Of a DNA stretch of 64,000 nt, positions 26,830-35,055 are shown piece after piece. This DNA comes from Streptomyces sp. XY006. GTDB lineage: Bacteria > Actinomycetota > Actinomycetes > Streptomycetales > Streptomycetaceae. Both the position numbers and the translations under genes were made by a program. A model generated the notes under the pieces. The model made no database searches. It saw only the letters and a list, made by a program, of their open reading frames with translations, and had not been told where the DNA came from. How positions within the stretch are numbered: the stretch's first letter is position 1; every line of letters starts with the position of its first letter. The stretch lies in the NCBI RefSeq assembly GCF_002237655.1, contig NZ_NOKT01000014.1, forward strand, positions 154,182 through 218,181, given 5' to 3'.

Positions 26830-28095
26830 ATGGCCGCCACCCCCAGGATCGCCGCGTGCTCCGTGATCGCCGCGGTCTGCGCCGCATCGCTCGCCGGTTG
26901 CGCGGCCGGCACCCCCCGCCAAGCCGCCCCCGAGCCCTCCAAGGCGAAGCCCGCCCAGGCTCCCAAGAGCATGGTCCGGCTCATCGGAGACGGCTCCACC
27001 GCCTACACCGGCGCCCAGCCCCACCTGCCCAGAGCGGAGCGGCTGCGCCCCGGCCAGAAGCCCCCGCAGTTCGTCGTCTTCTCCTGGGACGGCGCCGGCG
27101 AGGACAGCCAGAAGCTGTTCTCCCACTTCCGCAAGGTCGCCCGGAAGAACAACGCGACCATGACGTACTTCCTGAGCGGCGTGTACCTGCTGCCGGAGGA
27201 GAAGAGGGACCTGTACCGGCCGCCCCAGCACTCCCCGGGCCGCTCCGACATCGGGTTCAACGACCGCCGCGGCATCGCCGCCACCGTGAAGCAGCTGCGC
27301 CTGGCGTGGCTGGAGGGCAACGAGATCGGTACCCACTTCAACGGCCACTTCTGCGGCAGCGGCGGCGGGGTCGGCGAGTGGTCGGTGAAGGACTGGAAGG
27401 ACGAGATCGCCCAGGCCAAGCAGTTCGTGAAGACCTGGAAGAGCAACACCGGCCTGAAGAACGCCCCGCCGCTGCCCTTCGACTACGACAAGGAGCTCAT
27501 CGGCGCCCGCACCCCCTGCCTCGAAGGCCAGCGGAACTTCATGAAGGCGGCCCGCGACCTGGGCTTCCGCTACGACACCAGCGGCGTCACCGACCAGGTC
27601 TGGCCCCAGCGCAAGCAGGGCCTGTGGGACCTGTCCATGCAGCTCGTGCCGTTCCCCGGCCACTCCTTCGAGCAGCTCACCATGGACTACAACTTCATGG
27701 TCAACCAGTCGGGCACCAGCACCCAGGGCAACCCCGCGATGCACGACTTCTGGGGCGACCAGATGCGCGACGGCCTGCTGAAGGGCTTCCAGCGCGCCTA
27801 CGACGGCAACCGAGCGCCCCTGATCATCGGGAACCACTTCGAGTCCTGGAACGGCGGCACCTACATGCGGGCCGTCGAGGAGGTCATCGAGACGGTGTGC
27901 ACCAAGGAGGAGGTGCGCTGCGTCTCGTTCCGGCAGCTCGTGGACTGGCTCGACGCCCAGGACCCGGCCACGCTGGAGAAGCTGCGCACCCTGAAGGTCG
28001 GCGAGGCGCCCAAGCAGGGCTGGGCGCCCTTCCTGGCGGCGCGCCCGGCCCCGGCCCCGAAGGGCGTGCCCGGCGCTCCCGCGGCGAAGGGGTGA
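26830..28095 (+). CDS. secreted lipoprotein, polysaccharide deacetylase-like
   Basis: 421 residues. A lipoprotein signal peptide ends in the lipobox LAGC (Cys24). The mature part opens with a Pro/Lys-rich linker and then a NodB-like fold: QFVVFSWDGAGEDSQKLFSH, ATMTYFLSGVYLL and EGNEIGTHFNGHFC. The metal triad of true deacetylases (D-D...H-x3-H) is partly recognisable (WDGAGED, THFNGH), so catalysis is possible but unproven. LIIGNHFESWNGGTYM resembles the C-terminal catalytic strand. The C-terminus is Ala/Pro/Lys-rich. It acts outside the membrane, perhaps on cell-wall sugars. Confidence 0.85.
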   Translation: MAATPRIAACSVIAAVCAASLAGCAAGTPRQAAPEPSKAKPAQAPKSMVRLIGDGSTAYTGAQPHLPRAERLRPGQKPPQFVVFSWDGAGEDSQKLFSHFRKVARKNNATMTYFLSGVYLLPEEKRDLYRPPQHSPGRSDIGFNDRRGIAATVKQLRLAWLEGNEIGTHFNGHFCGSGGGVGEWSVKDWKDEIAQAKQFVKTWKSNTGLKNAPPLPFDYDKELIGARTPCLEGQRNFMKAARDLGFRYDTSGVTDQVWPQRKQGLWDLSMQLVPFPGHSFEQLTMDYNFMVNQSGTSTQGNPAMHDFWGDQMRDGLLKGFQRAYDGNRAPLIIGNHFESWNGGTYMRAVEEVIETVCTKEEVRCVSFRQLVDWLDAQDPATLEKLRTLKVGEAPKQGWAPFLAARPAPAPKGVPGAPAAKG

Positions 28096-28119
28096 CACCG
28101 AGGAAGGACAGCCGTGCCC

Positions 28120-28265
28120 GGCACGCGCGCGTGGTCGTGCCGGGCATGCGCCCGCAGTCGTACGGGGTCCGCGTATGCAGCCGTACCGGGCATGAGCGCG
28201 CAATGGTGCGGGGCACGCGTGTGCAGCAGTACCGGGCTTGGGCGCGCAATGGTGCGGGGCGGCGC
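28120..28265. repeat. degenerate minisatellite after the lipoprotein gene
   Basis: Repeats of a roughly 30-bp unit built on GTACCGGGCATGAGCGCGCA and AATGGTGCGGGGCACGCGTG fill the gap up to the Fic-like gene promoter. Confidence 0.7.
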
Positions 28266-28323
28266 GCGTGAAGAAGGCCACTCCGCCGTGGGGCGGGGCC
28301 CTCGGGTGCGTAGGGTCGTACTC

Positions 28324-29148
28324 ATGAGTACAGCAGGCGCGACCGCCGATCCCCTCGCGGCCCTGGGGGCGCTGCCCGGAGTGGCCGATTCCGTGGAATC
28401 CGTGCGCAAGGCCGTCGACCGGGTCTACGGGCACCGGATCATGCGGCGGCGCAGCAACGCGATCACCTCCGAGGCCGCCCTGCGCGGCGCCCGCGGCTCG
28501 GCCGCCCTGTCGGGCGCGGACTGGGCCCTGGAGGAGGTGCGGCGGCGCACGGACTTCAGCGGCGACGACGAGGCGCGCACCGTCGGCGCCGCGCTGCGGC
28601 TCACCGCGGAAGCGGGCCAGCTGCTGTCGATCTGGCGGCAGTCGCCCCTGCGGGTGCTGGCCCGGCTGCACCTGGTGGCGGCCGCCGACCAGGCCGACCA
28701 GGTGGGACGGCCCCGCCAGGAGGGCGAGCCGGTCGACGAACCGCTGGTGTCCCTGCCACTGCCGAGCGCGGCCGAGGCACACGGCAGGCTGGACGGGCTG
28801 GCGGAGCTGATCATCGCGGGCGGCTCCGCGCCGGCGCTGGTCACGGCCGCCGTCGTGCACGGCGAACTCCTCGCCCTGCGCCCCTTCACGTCCCACAACG
28901 GCCTGATCGCGCGCACGGCCGAGCGCATCGTGCTGGTCGGCAGCGGCCTGGACCCGAAGTCCGTCTGCCCGGCCGAGGTCGGCTACGCCGAGCTGGGCCG
29001 CGAGGCCTACCTCCAGGCCCTCGACGGGTACGTCTCCGGCACCCCGGAGGGCATGGCCGCCTGGATCGCCCACTGCGGCAGGGCGGTCGAACTGGGGGCG
29101 CGCGAGTCGACGGCCGTGTGCGAGGCGCTCCAGCGCGGAGCCGCCTGA
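28324..29148 (+). CDS. Fic-fold protein with degenerate active site
   Basis: 274 residues from the ATG at 28324. LRPFTSHNGLIARTAER aligns with the Fic motif HPFx(D/E)GNGRxxR but replaces the catalytic His by Arg and the GNGR loop by HNGLIAR. Upstream, AITSEAALRGARGSAALSG resembles the SSxIEG region of Fic proteins. A canonical AMP-transferase reaction is therefore unlikely. The S. coelicolor counterpart is, as I recall, annotated only as an oxidoreductase, which the sequence does not support. The position beside the HAD gene and 6S RNA region is conserved in my memory of SCO3558/3559. Confidence 0.8.
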   Translation: MSTAGATADPLAALGALPGVADSVESVRKAVDRVYGHRIMRRRSNAITSEAALRGARGSAALSGADWALEEVRRRTDFSGDDEARTVGAALRLTAEAGQLLSIWRQSPLRVLARLHLVAAADQADQVGRPRQEGEPVDEPLVSLPLPSAAEAHGRLDGLAELIIAGGSAPALVTAAVVHGELLALRPFTSHNGLIARTAERIVLVGSGLDPKSVCPAEVGYAELGREAYLQALDGYVSGTPEGMAAWIAHCGRAVELGARESTAVCEALQRGAA

Positions 29149-29165
29149 ACCTCCCCCGGCACAGA

Positions 29166-29338
29166 GATGCGGCGGTACGAGAACTCGTACCGCCGCTGGC
29201 ATGAGCACCGGGTTACCAAGCGTCCTCGAAATATGCCCATCAGGTCGGGAACTTCGCCCGTCACCTGGTGCGGCTGGCCCGTAATCGACGGGTCGACGTC
29301 GCGTGGGTGCCCGGTGTTCATGCTCGGTCCGTGGGGCC
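29166..29338. ncRNA. probable 6S-like RNA (scr3559 type)
   Basis: I recall that the Streptomyces 6S-like RNA lies in the gap between the SCO3558 and SCO3559 orthologues, which is exactly this gap. The sequence folds as a 6S RNA should: a closing stem of 29199-29212 with 29310-29323 (one G-U or A-C), extended by ACC/GGT; an apical hairpin of 12 pairs at 29238-29270; and a large central bubble, with a small CCCGT/ACGGG hairpin on one side. Strand is unsettled. The minus strand offers AGGACA-N18-TACAAC (29374-29345) and the terminator at 29169-29196; the G-U pair and the position of the small hairpin favour plus. 6S RNA binds the housekeeping RNA polymerase. Confidence 0.55.
29169..29196. terminator. 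perfect 13-bp hairpin terminator
   Basis: GCGGCGGTACGAG-AA-CTCGTACCGCCGC, 20 bases after the Fic-like stop. On the minus strand it is followed by ATCTCTGT, so it may also end the small RNA encoded at 29197-29338. Confidence 0.8.
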
Positions 29339-29494
29339 AAATGCGTTGTAAAAGGTGATCCTCGCGGATGTCCTTGGTCTCGCGGGCCGTTGACTCCTTT
29401 GTACTCCTGCCCCCGGACAAGCGGAAGTCCGGACTGCACTTCTTTACTTTTACCCTCAAACAGGACACGGCCCAGTCGCCGGGCGCAGCGCTGG
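29339..29494. other. AT-rich spacer 3' of the HAD gene
   Basis: No gene accepted. It holds the putative minus-strand promoter for the small RNA and a short stem CCGGAC/GTCCGG at 29413-29432. A minus-strand frame through it contains a TTA codon and low third-position GC and is rejected. Confidence 0.4.
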
Positions 29495-30328
29495 TCAGGC
29501 GACCGTTGGGCGGCGCCGGCTGGCGTACCAGACCAGTCCCGCGGTGGCCGCGGCGGCGCCTATCGCGGCGACCGCGACGAGGGCCGGGCGGGGCGGCACC
29601 GAGAACGCGGGAAGGCGCTGCTTGAGCCGGACCGGACGGTGGAAGTCCAGGATCGGCCAGCCCCGCGCGAGTGCCTCGCGGCGCAGCGCGCGGTCCGGGT
29701 TCACGGCGTGCGGGTGGCCGACGGACTCCAGCATGGGCACGTCGGTCGCCGAGTCGCTGTAGGCGTAGCAGCGGCTGAGGTCGTAGCCCTCGGACTCCGC
29801 CAGCTCCCGGATGGCCTCGGCCTTCGTGGGGCCGTACGCGTAGTACTCCACCTCGCCGGTGAAGCAGCCGTCGTCGCCCACGACCATGCGGGTCGCCACC
29901 ACCCGGTCCGCGCCGAGCAGTTCACCGATCGGCTCGACGACCTCCGCACCGGACGTGGACACGATCACGACGTCGCGGCCCGCGGTATGGTGCTCCTCGA
30001 TGAGGGAGGCGGCCTCGTCGTAGATGATCGGGTCGATCAGATCGTGCAGCGTCTCGGCCACGATCTCCTTGACCTGCTGCACGTTCCAGCCGCGGCACAG
30101 CGCGGACAGGTAGGCGCGCATCCGCTCCATCTGGTCGTGGTCGGCGCCCCCGGCCAGGAAGACGAACTGGGCATATGCGGTACGCAAGACGGCCCTGCGG
30201 TTGATCAGACCGCCTTGGTAGAACGACTTGCTGAAGGTGAGCGTGCTCGACTTCGCAATGACCGTCTTGTCCAGGTCAAAGAAGGCCGCTGTGCGGGGCA
30301 AGGAGTGGTTTTCCACGCCCTTGAGCAT
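29495..30328 (-). CDS. HAD-IB phosphatase, membrane-anchored
   Basis: 277 residues. FFDLDKTVIAKSS is the DxDxT catalytic loop of HAD hydrolases, VVIVSTSGAE is motif II and GPTKAEAIRELAE with AYSDSATDVPMLE gives motifs III/IV. This is the HAD-IB subfamily (SerB-like). A single membrane helix near the C-terminus (VAVAAIGAAAATAGLVWY) is followed by an Arg-rich tail. The S. coelicolor counterpart is, in my memory, called a morphological differentiation-associated protein. In mycobacteria a similar gene also sits beside the Tad-like helicase-secretion genes, so it may act with that locus. Substrate unknown. Confidence 0.9.
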   Translation of the reverse strand: MLKGVENHSLPRTAAFFDLDKTVIAKSSTLTFSKSFYQGGLINRRAVLRTAYAQFVFLAGGADHDQMERMRAYLSALCRGWNVQQVKEIVAETLHDLIDPIIYDEAASLIEEHHTAGRDVVIVSTSGAEVVEPIGELLGADRVVATRMVVGDDGCFTGEVEYYAYGPTKAEAIRELAESEGYDLSRCYAYSDSATDVPMLESVGHPHAVNPDRALRREALARGWPILDFHRPVRLKQRLPAFSVPPRPALVAVAAIGAAAATAGLVWYASRRRPTVA

Positions 30329-30369
30329 AGGGGCAGCCCATTCGGCGTAAGGTGGGGCGCGTGGGTTTG

Positions 30370-30575
30370 CCTGAGAAGGCTCTCGGGTACACCATGGAAG
30401 TCACGGATCGTTCGCGACCGTGCTAACCCGGCCCGACTCCTCCCCCCCCGAGTCGGCCGTGGGGACGACCCCCGCTCTCCCCCCCGGCGGGGGTCGTCGC
30501 ATGTCCGGATGGGTTTTCCCCTTCTTCTCGCGGCCTGAGCGCCGCGCTCGGGGCGGCTGCGGCCGCCCCTTTCTC
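30370..30575 (+). promoter_or_regulatory. leader-like cluster: tiny ORF between four hairpins
   Basis: A 7-bp stem (30370-30387) precedes an 11-codon ORF at 30394-30426 (MEVTDRSRPC, stop). Then come three GC-rich stems: 30433-30456 (CCGACTC/GAGTCGG), 30464-30498 (12 bp perfect) and 30550-30569 (8 bp, followed by TTTCTC). The order resembles an attenuator or a short terminated transcript. It lies between the divergent HAD and Ssd/CpaE genes, 340 bp before the latter, on its strand. Confidence 0.45.
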
Positions 30576-30913
30576 ATGCCCACGATCCGTCACTCTGCGT
30601 AGCGGTCGGGCTGCTCTGTGGACGTCGCGCAGGGGGTCCGAGGGCGTCACCGGTATGGGTGACGGCGATATTCACAACCCCCGGGGCGTCCACAGTTTTC
30701 CACCAAGATCCACACGATTTCCGGGATCGCTGCACCGTGATTCCAGCGCATCCCGCTCGCGGTCCGATCAGGGCTGGTTCCGATTGCCGGGGGGCGTTTG
30801 GCCGGTTTCTGCCGGCCGGTCAAAGGGAGGCCGCCTTGCCGGTTCTTCCCACGTTTGGGAATCGCGGGACCGCAGGGGTCACGCGAGTCGAGCAGCGAAG
30901 GGGGATGGACACC

Positions 30914-32017
30914 GTGACCGGAGCCGTCACACACGATCCGCCGCCGCCCGCCGGAGGGCGGCAGGGCGGACCGCTCATCGTCACCGAGGACACCGAACTC
31001 CTCGACGACCTGCTGCGCCTGTGCGCGGCGGCGGGGGCGACACCGGAGGTGCACCACGGGGTGCCCGAGCGCAGAGGCAGCTGGGAGGCCGCGCCGCTGG
31101 TCCTCGTGGGCGACGACGCCGCGCGCCGGGTCCGCGGGGCGGCGCGCCGCAGGGGCGTCGTCCTGATCGGGCGGGACCAGGACGACTCGGGGGTGTGGCG
31201 GCGGGCCGTCGAGATCGGCGCCGAGCACGTCCTGATGCTGCCCGACGGCGAGCAGTGGCTGGTCGACCGGATCGCCGACGTGGCGGAGGGCGTCGGCAGA
31301 CCCGCCCTCACCGTGGGGGTGATCGGCGGCCGGGGCGGCGCCGGAGCGTCCACGCTCGCGTGCGCCCTCGCCGTCACCTCCGCGCGGGAGGGACTGCGCA
31401 CCCTTCTCGTGGACGCCGATCCGCTGGGTGGCGGACTCGACGTACTCCTCGGCGGGGAGACGGCCGAGGGGCTGCGCTGGCCCGCCTTCGCCTCCTCACG
31501 AGGCCGGGTCGGCGGAGGCGCCCTGGAGGAGTCGCTGCCCGAGCTGCACTCCTTGCGGGTGCTCAGCTGGGACCGCGGTGACCGGATCGCCGTGCCGCCG
31601 CAGGCGGTGCGCGCGGTGCTGGCGGCGGCCCGGCGCCGGGGCGGCACCGTCGTGGTCGACCTGCCGCGCCGCATCGACGACGGGGTCGCCGAGGTGCTCG
31701 GCCAGCTCGACGTCGGGGTGCTGGTGGTGCCCGCCGAGCTGCGGGCCGTCGCGGCTGCCGGGCGGGTCGCGTCCGCGGTGGGCATGGTCCTGCGCGATCT
31801 GCGGGTGGCGGTGCGCGGGCCGTATCCGCCGGGGCTCGACGACCGGGAGGTGGCCCGGCTGCTCGGACTGCCCCTGGTCGGCGAGGTGCCGGTGGAACCG
31901 GGGCTGCTGCGCCCGGACGGGGGCACGGCACCGCCGGGTGCCCGACCGCGCGGAGCGCTCGCCCGGTTCTGCAAGGACTTCTGGGAGCGGGCGCTGGTCG
32001 AGGCGGGTGCGGCATGA
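30914..32017 (+). CDS. Ssd/CpaE-like (TadZ) ATPase
   Basis: 367 residues from the GTG at 30914, with AAGGGGG nine bases upstream; ATG 30905 is the alternative. An N-terminal receiver-like domain (about 15-125) is followed by a MinD/ParA-type domain with GGRGGAGASTLACALA, a Walker A in which the usual lysines are absent, and DADPLGGGLDVLLGG. This matches the actinobacterial septum-site-determining/CpaE family that places the Tad machine. Loss of the Walker lysine suggests weak or no ATP hydrolysis, as in other TadZ proteins. It overlaps tadA by four bases, the start of a tight operon through 36039. Confidence 0.9.
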   Translation: MTGAVTHDPPPPAGGRQGGPLIVTEDTELLDDLLRLCAAAGATPEVHHGVPERRGSWEAAPLVLVGDDAARRVRGAARRRGVVLIGRDQDDSGVWRRAVEIGAEHVLMLPDGEQWLVDRIADVAEGVGRPALTVGVIGGRGGAGASTLACALAVTSAREGLRTLLVDADPLGGGLDVLLGGETAEGLRWPAFASSRGRVGGGALEESLPELHSLRVLSWDRGDRIAVPPQAVRAVLAAARRRGGTVVVDLPRRIDDGVAEVLGQLDVGVLVVPAELRAVAAAGRVASAVGMVLRDLRVAVRGPYPPGLDDREVARLLGLPLVGEVPVEPGLLRPDGGTAPPGARPRGALARFCKDFWERALVEAGAA

Positions 32018-33234
32018 GCACCCCGGCCGGGCCGCAGGGCGTGGAGCTGCTCGACGGGGTGCGGCGGTGGCTGGCCGAGAGCGGCGCCGAGCCGACCCCC
32101 GCGCGCGTGGCGCAGGCCCTGCGGGAACAGGGGCGGGTGCTCGGGGACGCCGAGGTCCTGGGAGCGGCCGCGCGGCTGCGCTCCGAGCTGGTGGGCAGCG
32201 GGCCGCTGGAGCCGCTGCTGGCCGATCCGTCGGTGACCGACGTGCTGGTGTCGGGCCCGGACCGGGTCTGGGTCGACCGCGGCGGCGGCCTGGAGCTGAC
32301 CTCGGTGCGGTTCGCCGACGCGGCGGCCGTACGGCGGCTCGCCCAGCGTCTGGCCGCCGTGGCCGGCCGCCGTCTGGACGACGCCCGCCCATGGGTCGAC
32401 GCCCGGCTGCCCGACGGGACCCGGCTGCACGCGGTGCTGCCGCCGGTGGCGGTGGACTGCGCCTGTCTGGCGCTGCGGGTCGTACGGCCGCGTGCCTTCA
32501 CCCTGGGCGAGCTGGTCGCGGCGGGCACGGTACCGCCGGGCGGCGACCGCGTGCTGCGCGCCCTGCTCGACGCACGGCTGTCCTTCCTGGTCAGCGGTGG
32601 CACGGGGACCGGCAAGACGACACTCCTCAGCGCCTTGCTCGGGCTCGCCGGGCCGGAGGAGCGGATCGTCCTCGCCGAGGACTCGGCGGAGCTGCGGCCG
32701 GATCATCCCCACGTCGTGCGGCTGGAGACCAGACCCGCCAACCAGGAGGGCGCGGGCCTGGTGACCCTGGAGGACCTGGTGCGGCAGGCGCTGCGGATGC
32801 GGCCCGACCGGCTGGTCGTGGGTGAGGTGCGCGGACCCGAAGTGGTGCATCTGCTGGCCGCGTTGAACACCGGCCACGAGGGCGGCTGCGGGACGGTGCA
32901 CGCCAACGCCGCCGCCCAGGTGCCGGCCCGCCTGGAGGCGCTCGGCACGGCCGCCGGGCTCGACCGGGCCGCGCTGCACAGCCAGGTGGCGGCCGCCCTC
33001 TCCGTGGTGCTGCACCTGGTGCGCGACCGGGCCGGGCGGCGGCGGATCGCCGAGGTGCATGTGCTGGAGCGGGACCCCTCGGGCCTGGTGCGGACGGTGC
33101 CGGCGCTGCGGTGGGGAGAGGCGGCCTTCGTGCGGGAGCGGGGCTGGGAGCGGCTGCGGGGGCTGCTCCGAGGCGAGGGGGACGGGCTGTGCGAGGACGG
33201 GACGAAGGGGGTGGGTCATGACGGGCGCGGCTGA
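32014..33234 (+). CDS. tadA: TadA/CpaF-type secretion ATPase
   Basis: 406 residues. GSGPLEPLLADPSVTDVLV is the N-terminal CpaF segment; VSGGTGTGKTTLLSALLG is Walker A, IVLAEDSAELRPDHPHVVRL contains the Asp and His boxes, LRMRPDRLVVGEVRGPE is Walker B with the bacterial secretion ATPase signature. It should form the cytoplasmic hexamer that powers pilin assembly. It overlaps the Ssd/CpaE stop by four bases and TadB by 17 bases. This is the usual actinobacterial helicase-secretion neighbourhood. Confidence 0.94.
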   Translation: MSTPAGPQGVELLDGVRRWLAESGAEPTPARVAQALREQGRVLGDAEVLGAAARLRSELVGSGPLEPLLADPSVTDVLVSGPDRVWVDRGGGLELTSVRFADAAAVRRLAQRLAAVAGRRLDDARPWVDARLPDGTRLHAVLPPVAVDCACLALRVVRPRAFTLGELVAAGTVPPGGDRVLRALLDARLSFLVSGGTGTGKTTLLSALLGLAGPEERIVLAEDSAELRPDHPHVVRLETRPANQEGAGLVTLEDLVRQALRMRPDRLVVGEVRGPEVVHLLAALNTGHEGGCGTVHANAAAQVPARLEALGTAAGLDRAALHSQVAAALSVVLHLVRDRAGRRRIAEVHVLERDPSGLVRTVPALRWGEAAFVRERGWERLRGLLRGEGDGLCEDGTKGVGHDGRG

Positions 33235-34093
33235 GATGTCCCTGGGCGCGGCCGTGGCGTGCGCGGGAGCCGCGGTGTGGCTGCTGCACGAGCGGGACTC
33301 GGCGGCGCGCCGGGCACGACTGCTGCTCGCGGCCGGCGGCACGGTCGGTGGCGATCCACAGGCCGGACGCCGGTGGACGGCCGAGGCGCTGCGGCAGGTT
33401 CCCGGGCGTCTGCCGGCCGAATGGTGGTCACCGGTGGCCGGGCTGGTCCTGGCGGTCCTGGGGGCGTCGGTGCTGCCGATCCTGCTGGGAGCGGCCGGGG
33501 TGCCGCTGCTGCGCAGGGCCCGGGTGGCCGGCCGGGCGCGGCGGGACCGCGAGTCGCGGGCCGACGCGGTGATCGCGCTGTGCGGGGCGCTGGCCGGTGA
33601 GGTGCGGGCCGGACGCCAGCCGGGTGAGGCGCTGCTGCGGGCCGCGCGGGAGTGCGGTGGCCTCGCGGACGCGCAGGCGACGGTCCTGGCGGCGGCGCGC
33701 TTCGGCGGTGACGTGCCCGAGGCGCTCGCGACGGCGGCACGGCAACCGGGCGCCGAAGGGCTGCGAGGGCTCGCGGCGTGCTGGCGGGTGGCCGTGGACC
33801 AGGGCGCCGGGCTCGCGGCCGGACTCGACCGGCTGGCCACCGCGCTGCGCGCCGAACGGGACCAGCGCGCCGACCTGAGGGCCCAGTTGTCCGGTGCCCG
33901 GGCCACGGCGGTGATGCTCGCCGGCCTGCCGGTCCTGGGCCTCTTCATCGGCACCACCCTCGGCGCCGACCCCCTGCACGTCCTGCTGCACACCCCGGCG
34001 GGACTGGCCTGCCTGCTCGCCGGAGGTGCGCTGGAGGGCCTGGGGGTGTGGTGGGTGCTGCGGATCGTGCGCGGGGCGGAGGGCGCCGTATGA
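33218..34093 (+). CDS. TadB-like inner-membrane platform protein
   Basis: 291 residues. A first membrane segment (about 6-22) is followed by hydrophobic stretches around 75-95 and two near the C-terminus (VMLAGLPVLGLFIGTTLG and GLACLLAGGALEGLGVWW). In between lies the GspF-type cytoplasmic domain (ADAVIALCGALAGEVRAGRQ). TadB forms the platform with TadC. The ATG at 33218 has AAGGGGG seven bases upstream and overlaps tadA; ATG 33236 just behind the tadA stop is also possible. Confidence 0.88.
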   Translation: MTGAAEMSLGAAVACAGAAVWLLHERDSAARRARLLLAAGGTVGGDPQAGRRWTAEALRQVPGRLPAEWWSPVAGLVLAVLGASVLPILLGAAGVPLLRRARVAGRARRDRESRADAVIALCGALAGEVRAGRQPGEALLRAARECGGLADAQATVLAAARFGGDVPEALATAARQPGAEGLRGLAACWRVAVDQGAGLAAGLDRLATALRAERDQRADLRAQLSGARATAVMLAGLPVLGLFIGTTLGADPLHVLLHTPAGLACLLAGGALEGLGVWWVLRIVRGAEGAV

Positions 34094-34881
34094 GCGGGGG
34101 AGTTGTCCACAGCCTGGGGGTGGCGGCGGGGATCGCGCTCGGCGTCGGGTGCTGGGTGCGGTGGGCGGTGGAGGCCCGGCGCCGGCGGAGGATGCGGCGG
34201 CGGCTGGCGGAGCTGTCCGCCCGCGAAGCGGCTGCTCCGGTCCGGCGTCCGGCCTTCCGCCGGGCAGCACGCACATGGCTGGCTCCCGTGGGCGTGGGGT
34301 GCGCCGGGTGGGCGCTGGTCGGTGGGCTCGCCGGGGTCGCCGTGGGCGTGGCCGGTGCGGTGGGGACATGGCGTTGGCGGCTGCGGCAGGAGACGGCGGC
34401 CCGGGCGGACGCGGGCGGGCCCGACCTCGCCGAGGCCGCACGGCAACTGCCCCTCGCCGCCGACCTGCTGGCCGCCTGCATCGCGGCGGGCGCCGGCCCG
34501 GTGGTCGCGGCACAGGCCGTCGGTGAGGCCCTGGGCGGGCCGGTGGGTGACGCCCTGGCCCGGGGCGCGGCGGAGGTGCGGCTGGGCGGTGAACCAGGGG
34601 CGGCCTGGCGGAGGCTGGCCGGCCTGCCGGGGGCCGGAGGGCTGGCGCGGCTGCTCGAACGGGCCGATGTGTCCGGGCTGCCCGCTGCCGTACCGGTCGC
34701 GCGGCTCGCCGCCGAGGCCCGTGCCGACTGGGGCCGGGCCGCGACGGCCAGGGCCCGCCGGGCGGGCGTCACGGTCAGCGCACCGGTCGGGCTGTGCTTC
34801 CTGCCCGCGTTCATCGCGGTCGGGGTGCTGCCCGTGGTGATCGGGCTCGCGGGCGGGGTGCTGGGAGGAGGTGGTGGCTAG
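34090..34881 (+). CDS. TadC-like inner-membrane platform protein
   Basis: 263 residues. Membrane segments are visible at about 8-24, 66-88 and 238-258 (CFLPAFIAVGVLPVVIGLAG). The central LAEAARQLPLAADLLAACIA and ARADWGRAATARARRAGV match the second GspF-like protein of Tad systems. It begins at an ATGA overlap with TadB, showing translational coupling. The gene is followed by a 174-bp gap with a purine-rich repeat before the pilin-like gene. Confidence 0.88.
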   Translation: MSGGVVHSLGVAAGIALGVGCWVRWAVEARRRRRMRRRLAELSAREAAAPVRRPAFRRAARTWLAPVGVGCAGWALVGGLAGVAVGVAGAVGTWRWRLRQETAARADAGGPDLAEAARQLPLAADLLAACIAAGAGPVVAAQAVGEALGGPVGDALARGAAEVRLGGEPGAAWRRLAGLPGAGGLARLLERADVSGLPAAVPVARLAAEARADWGRAATARARRAGVTVSAPVGLCFLPAFIAVGVLPVVIGLAGGVLGGGGG

Positions 34882-34949
34882 AGGCGGGGGAGCGGGAGGC
34901 AGGGACGGAAGCGGGTCGCGGTGACGCGCGAGCGGCGCGACAGGCGAGC

Positions 34950-35013
34950 GACGAAACAAGCAAGTGACGCAGCAAGCAGCAACGAAACAAGTAAGCGACC
35001 GAAGCAAGTAAGC
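34950..35013. repeat. 16-bp A/G-rich tandem repeat between tadC and pilin gene
   Basis: Four copies of a unit like GACGAAACAAGCAAGT, the last 17 bp long. The unit is rich in A and lacks T, in contrast to the surrounding GC-rich DNA. It lies just upstream of the DUF4244 ribosome site. Confidence 0.75.
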
Positions 35014-35055
35014 GGCGTCCGACAGAGGTTCGGGCTCTTTCCCACGGGGGTTGAG

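Noticed and set aside
24175..29439. A 1754-codon open frame on the minus strand
   Set aside because: Only its downstream part (24175-26538) is a real gene; the rest runs antisense to two good forward genes and stays open because of GC-biased codon structure.
29007..29468. Minus-strand frame with a TTA codon, a candidate bldA-dependent small gene
   Set aside because: Third positions are not GC-biased, it crosses a perfect terminator hairpin, and RNA structure explains the region better.
30690..30720. DnaA boxes suggested by TCCACAG and TCCACAC
   Set aside because: Neither matches the 9-mer well and there is no cluster or dnaA/dnaN nearby.
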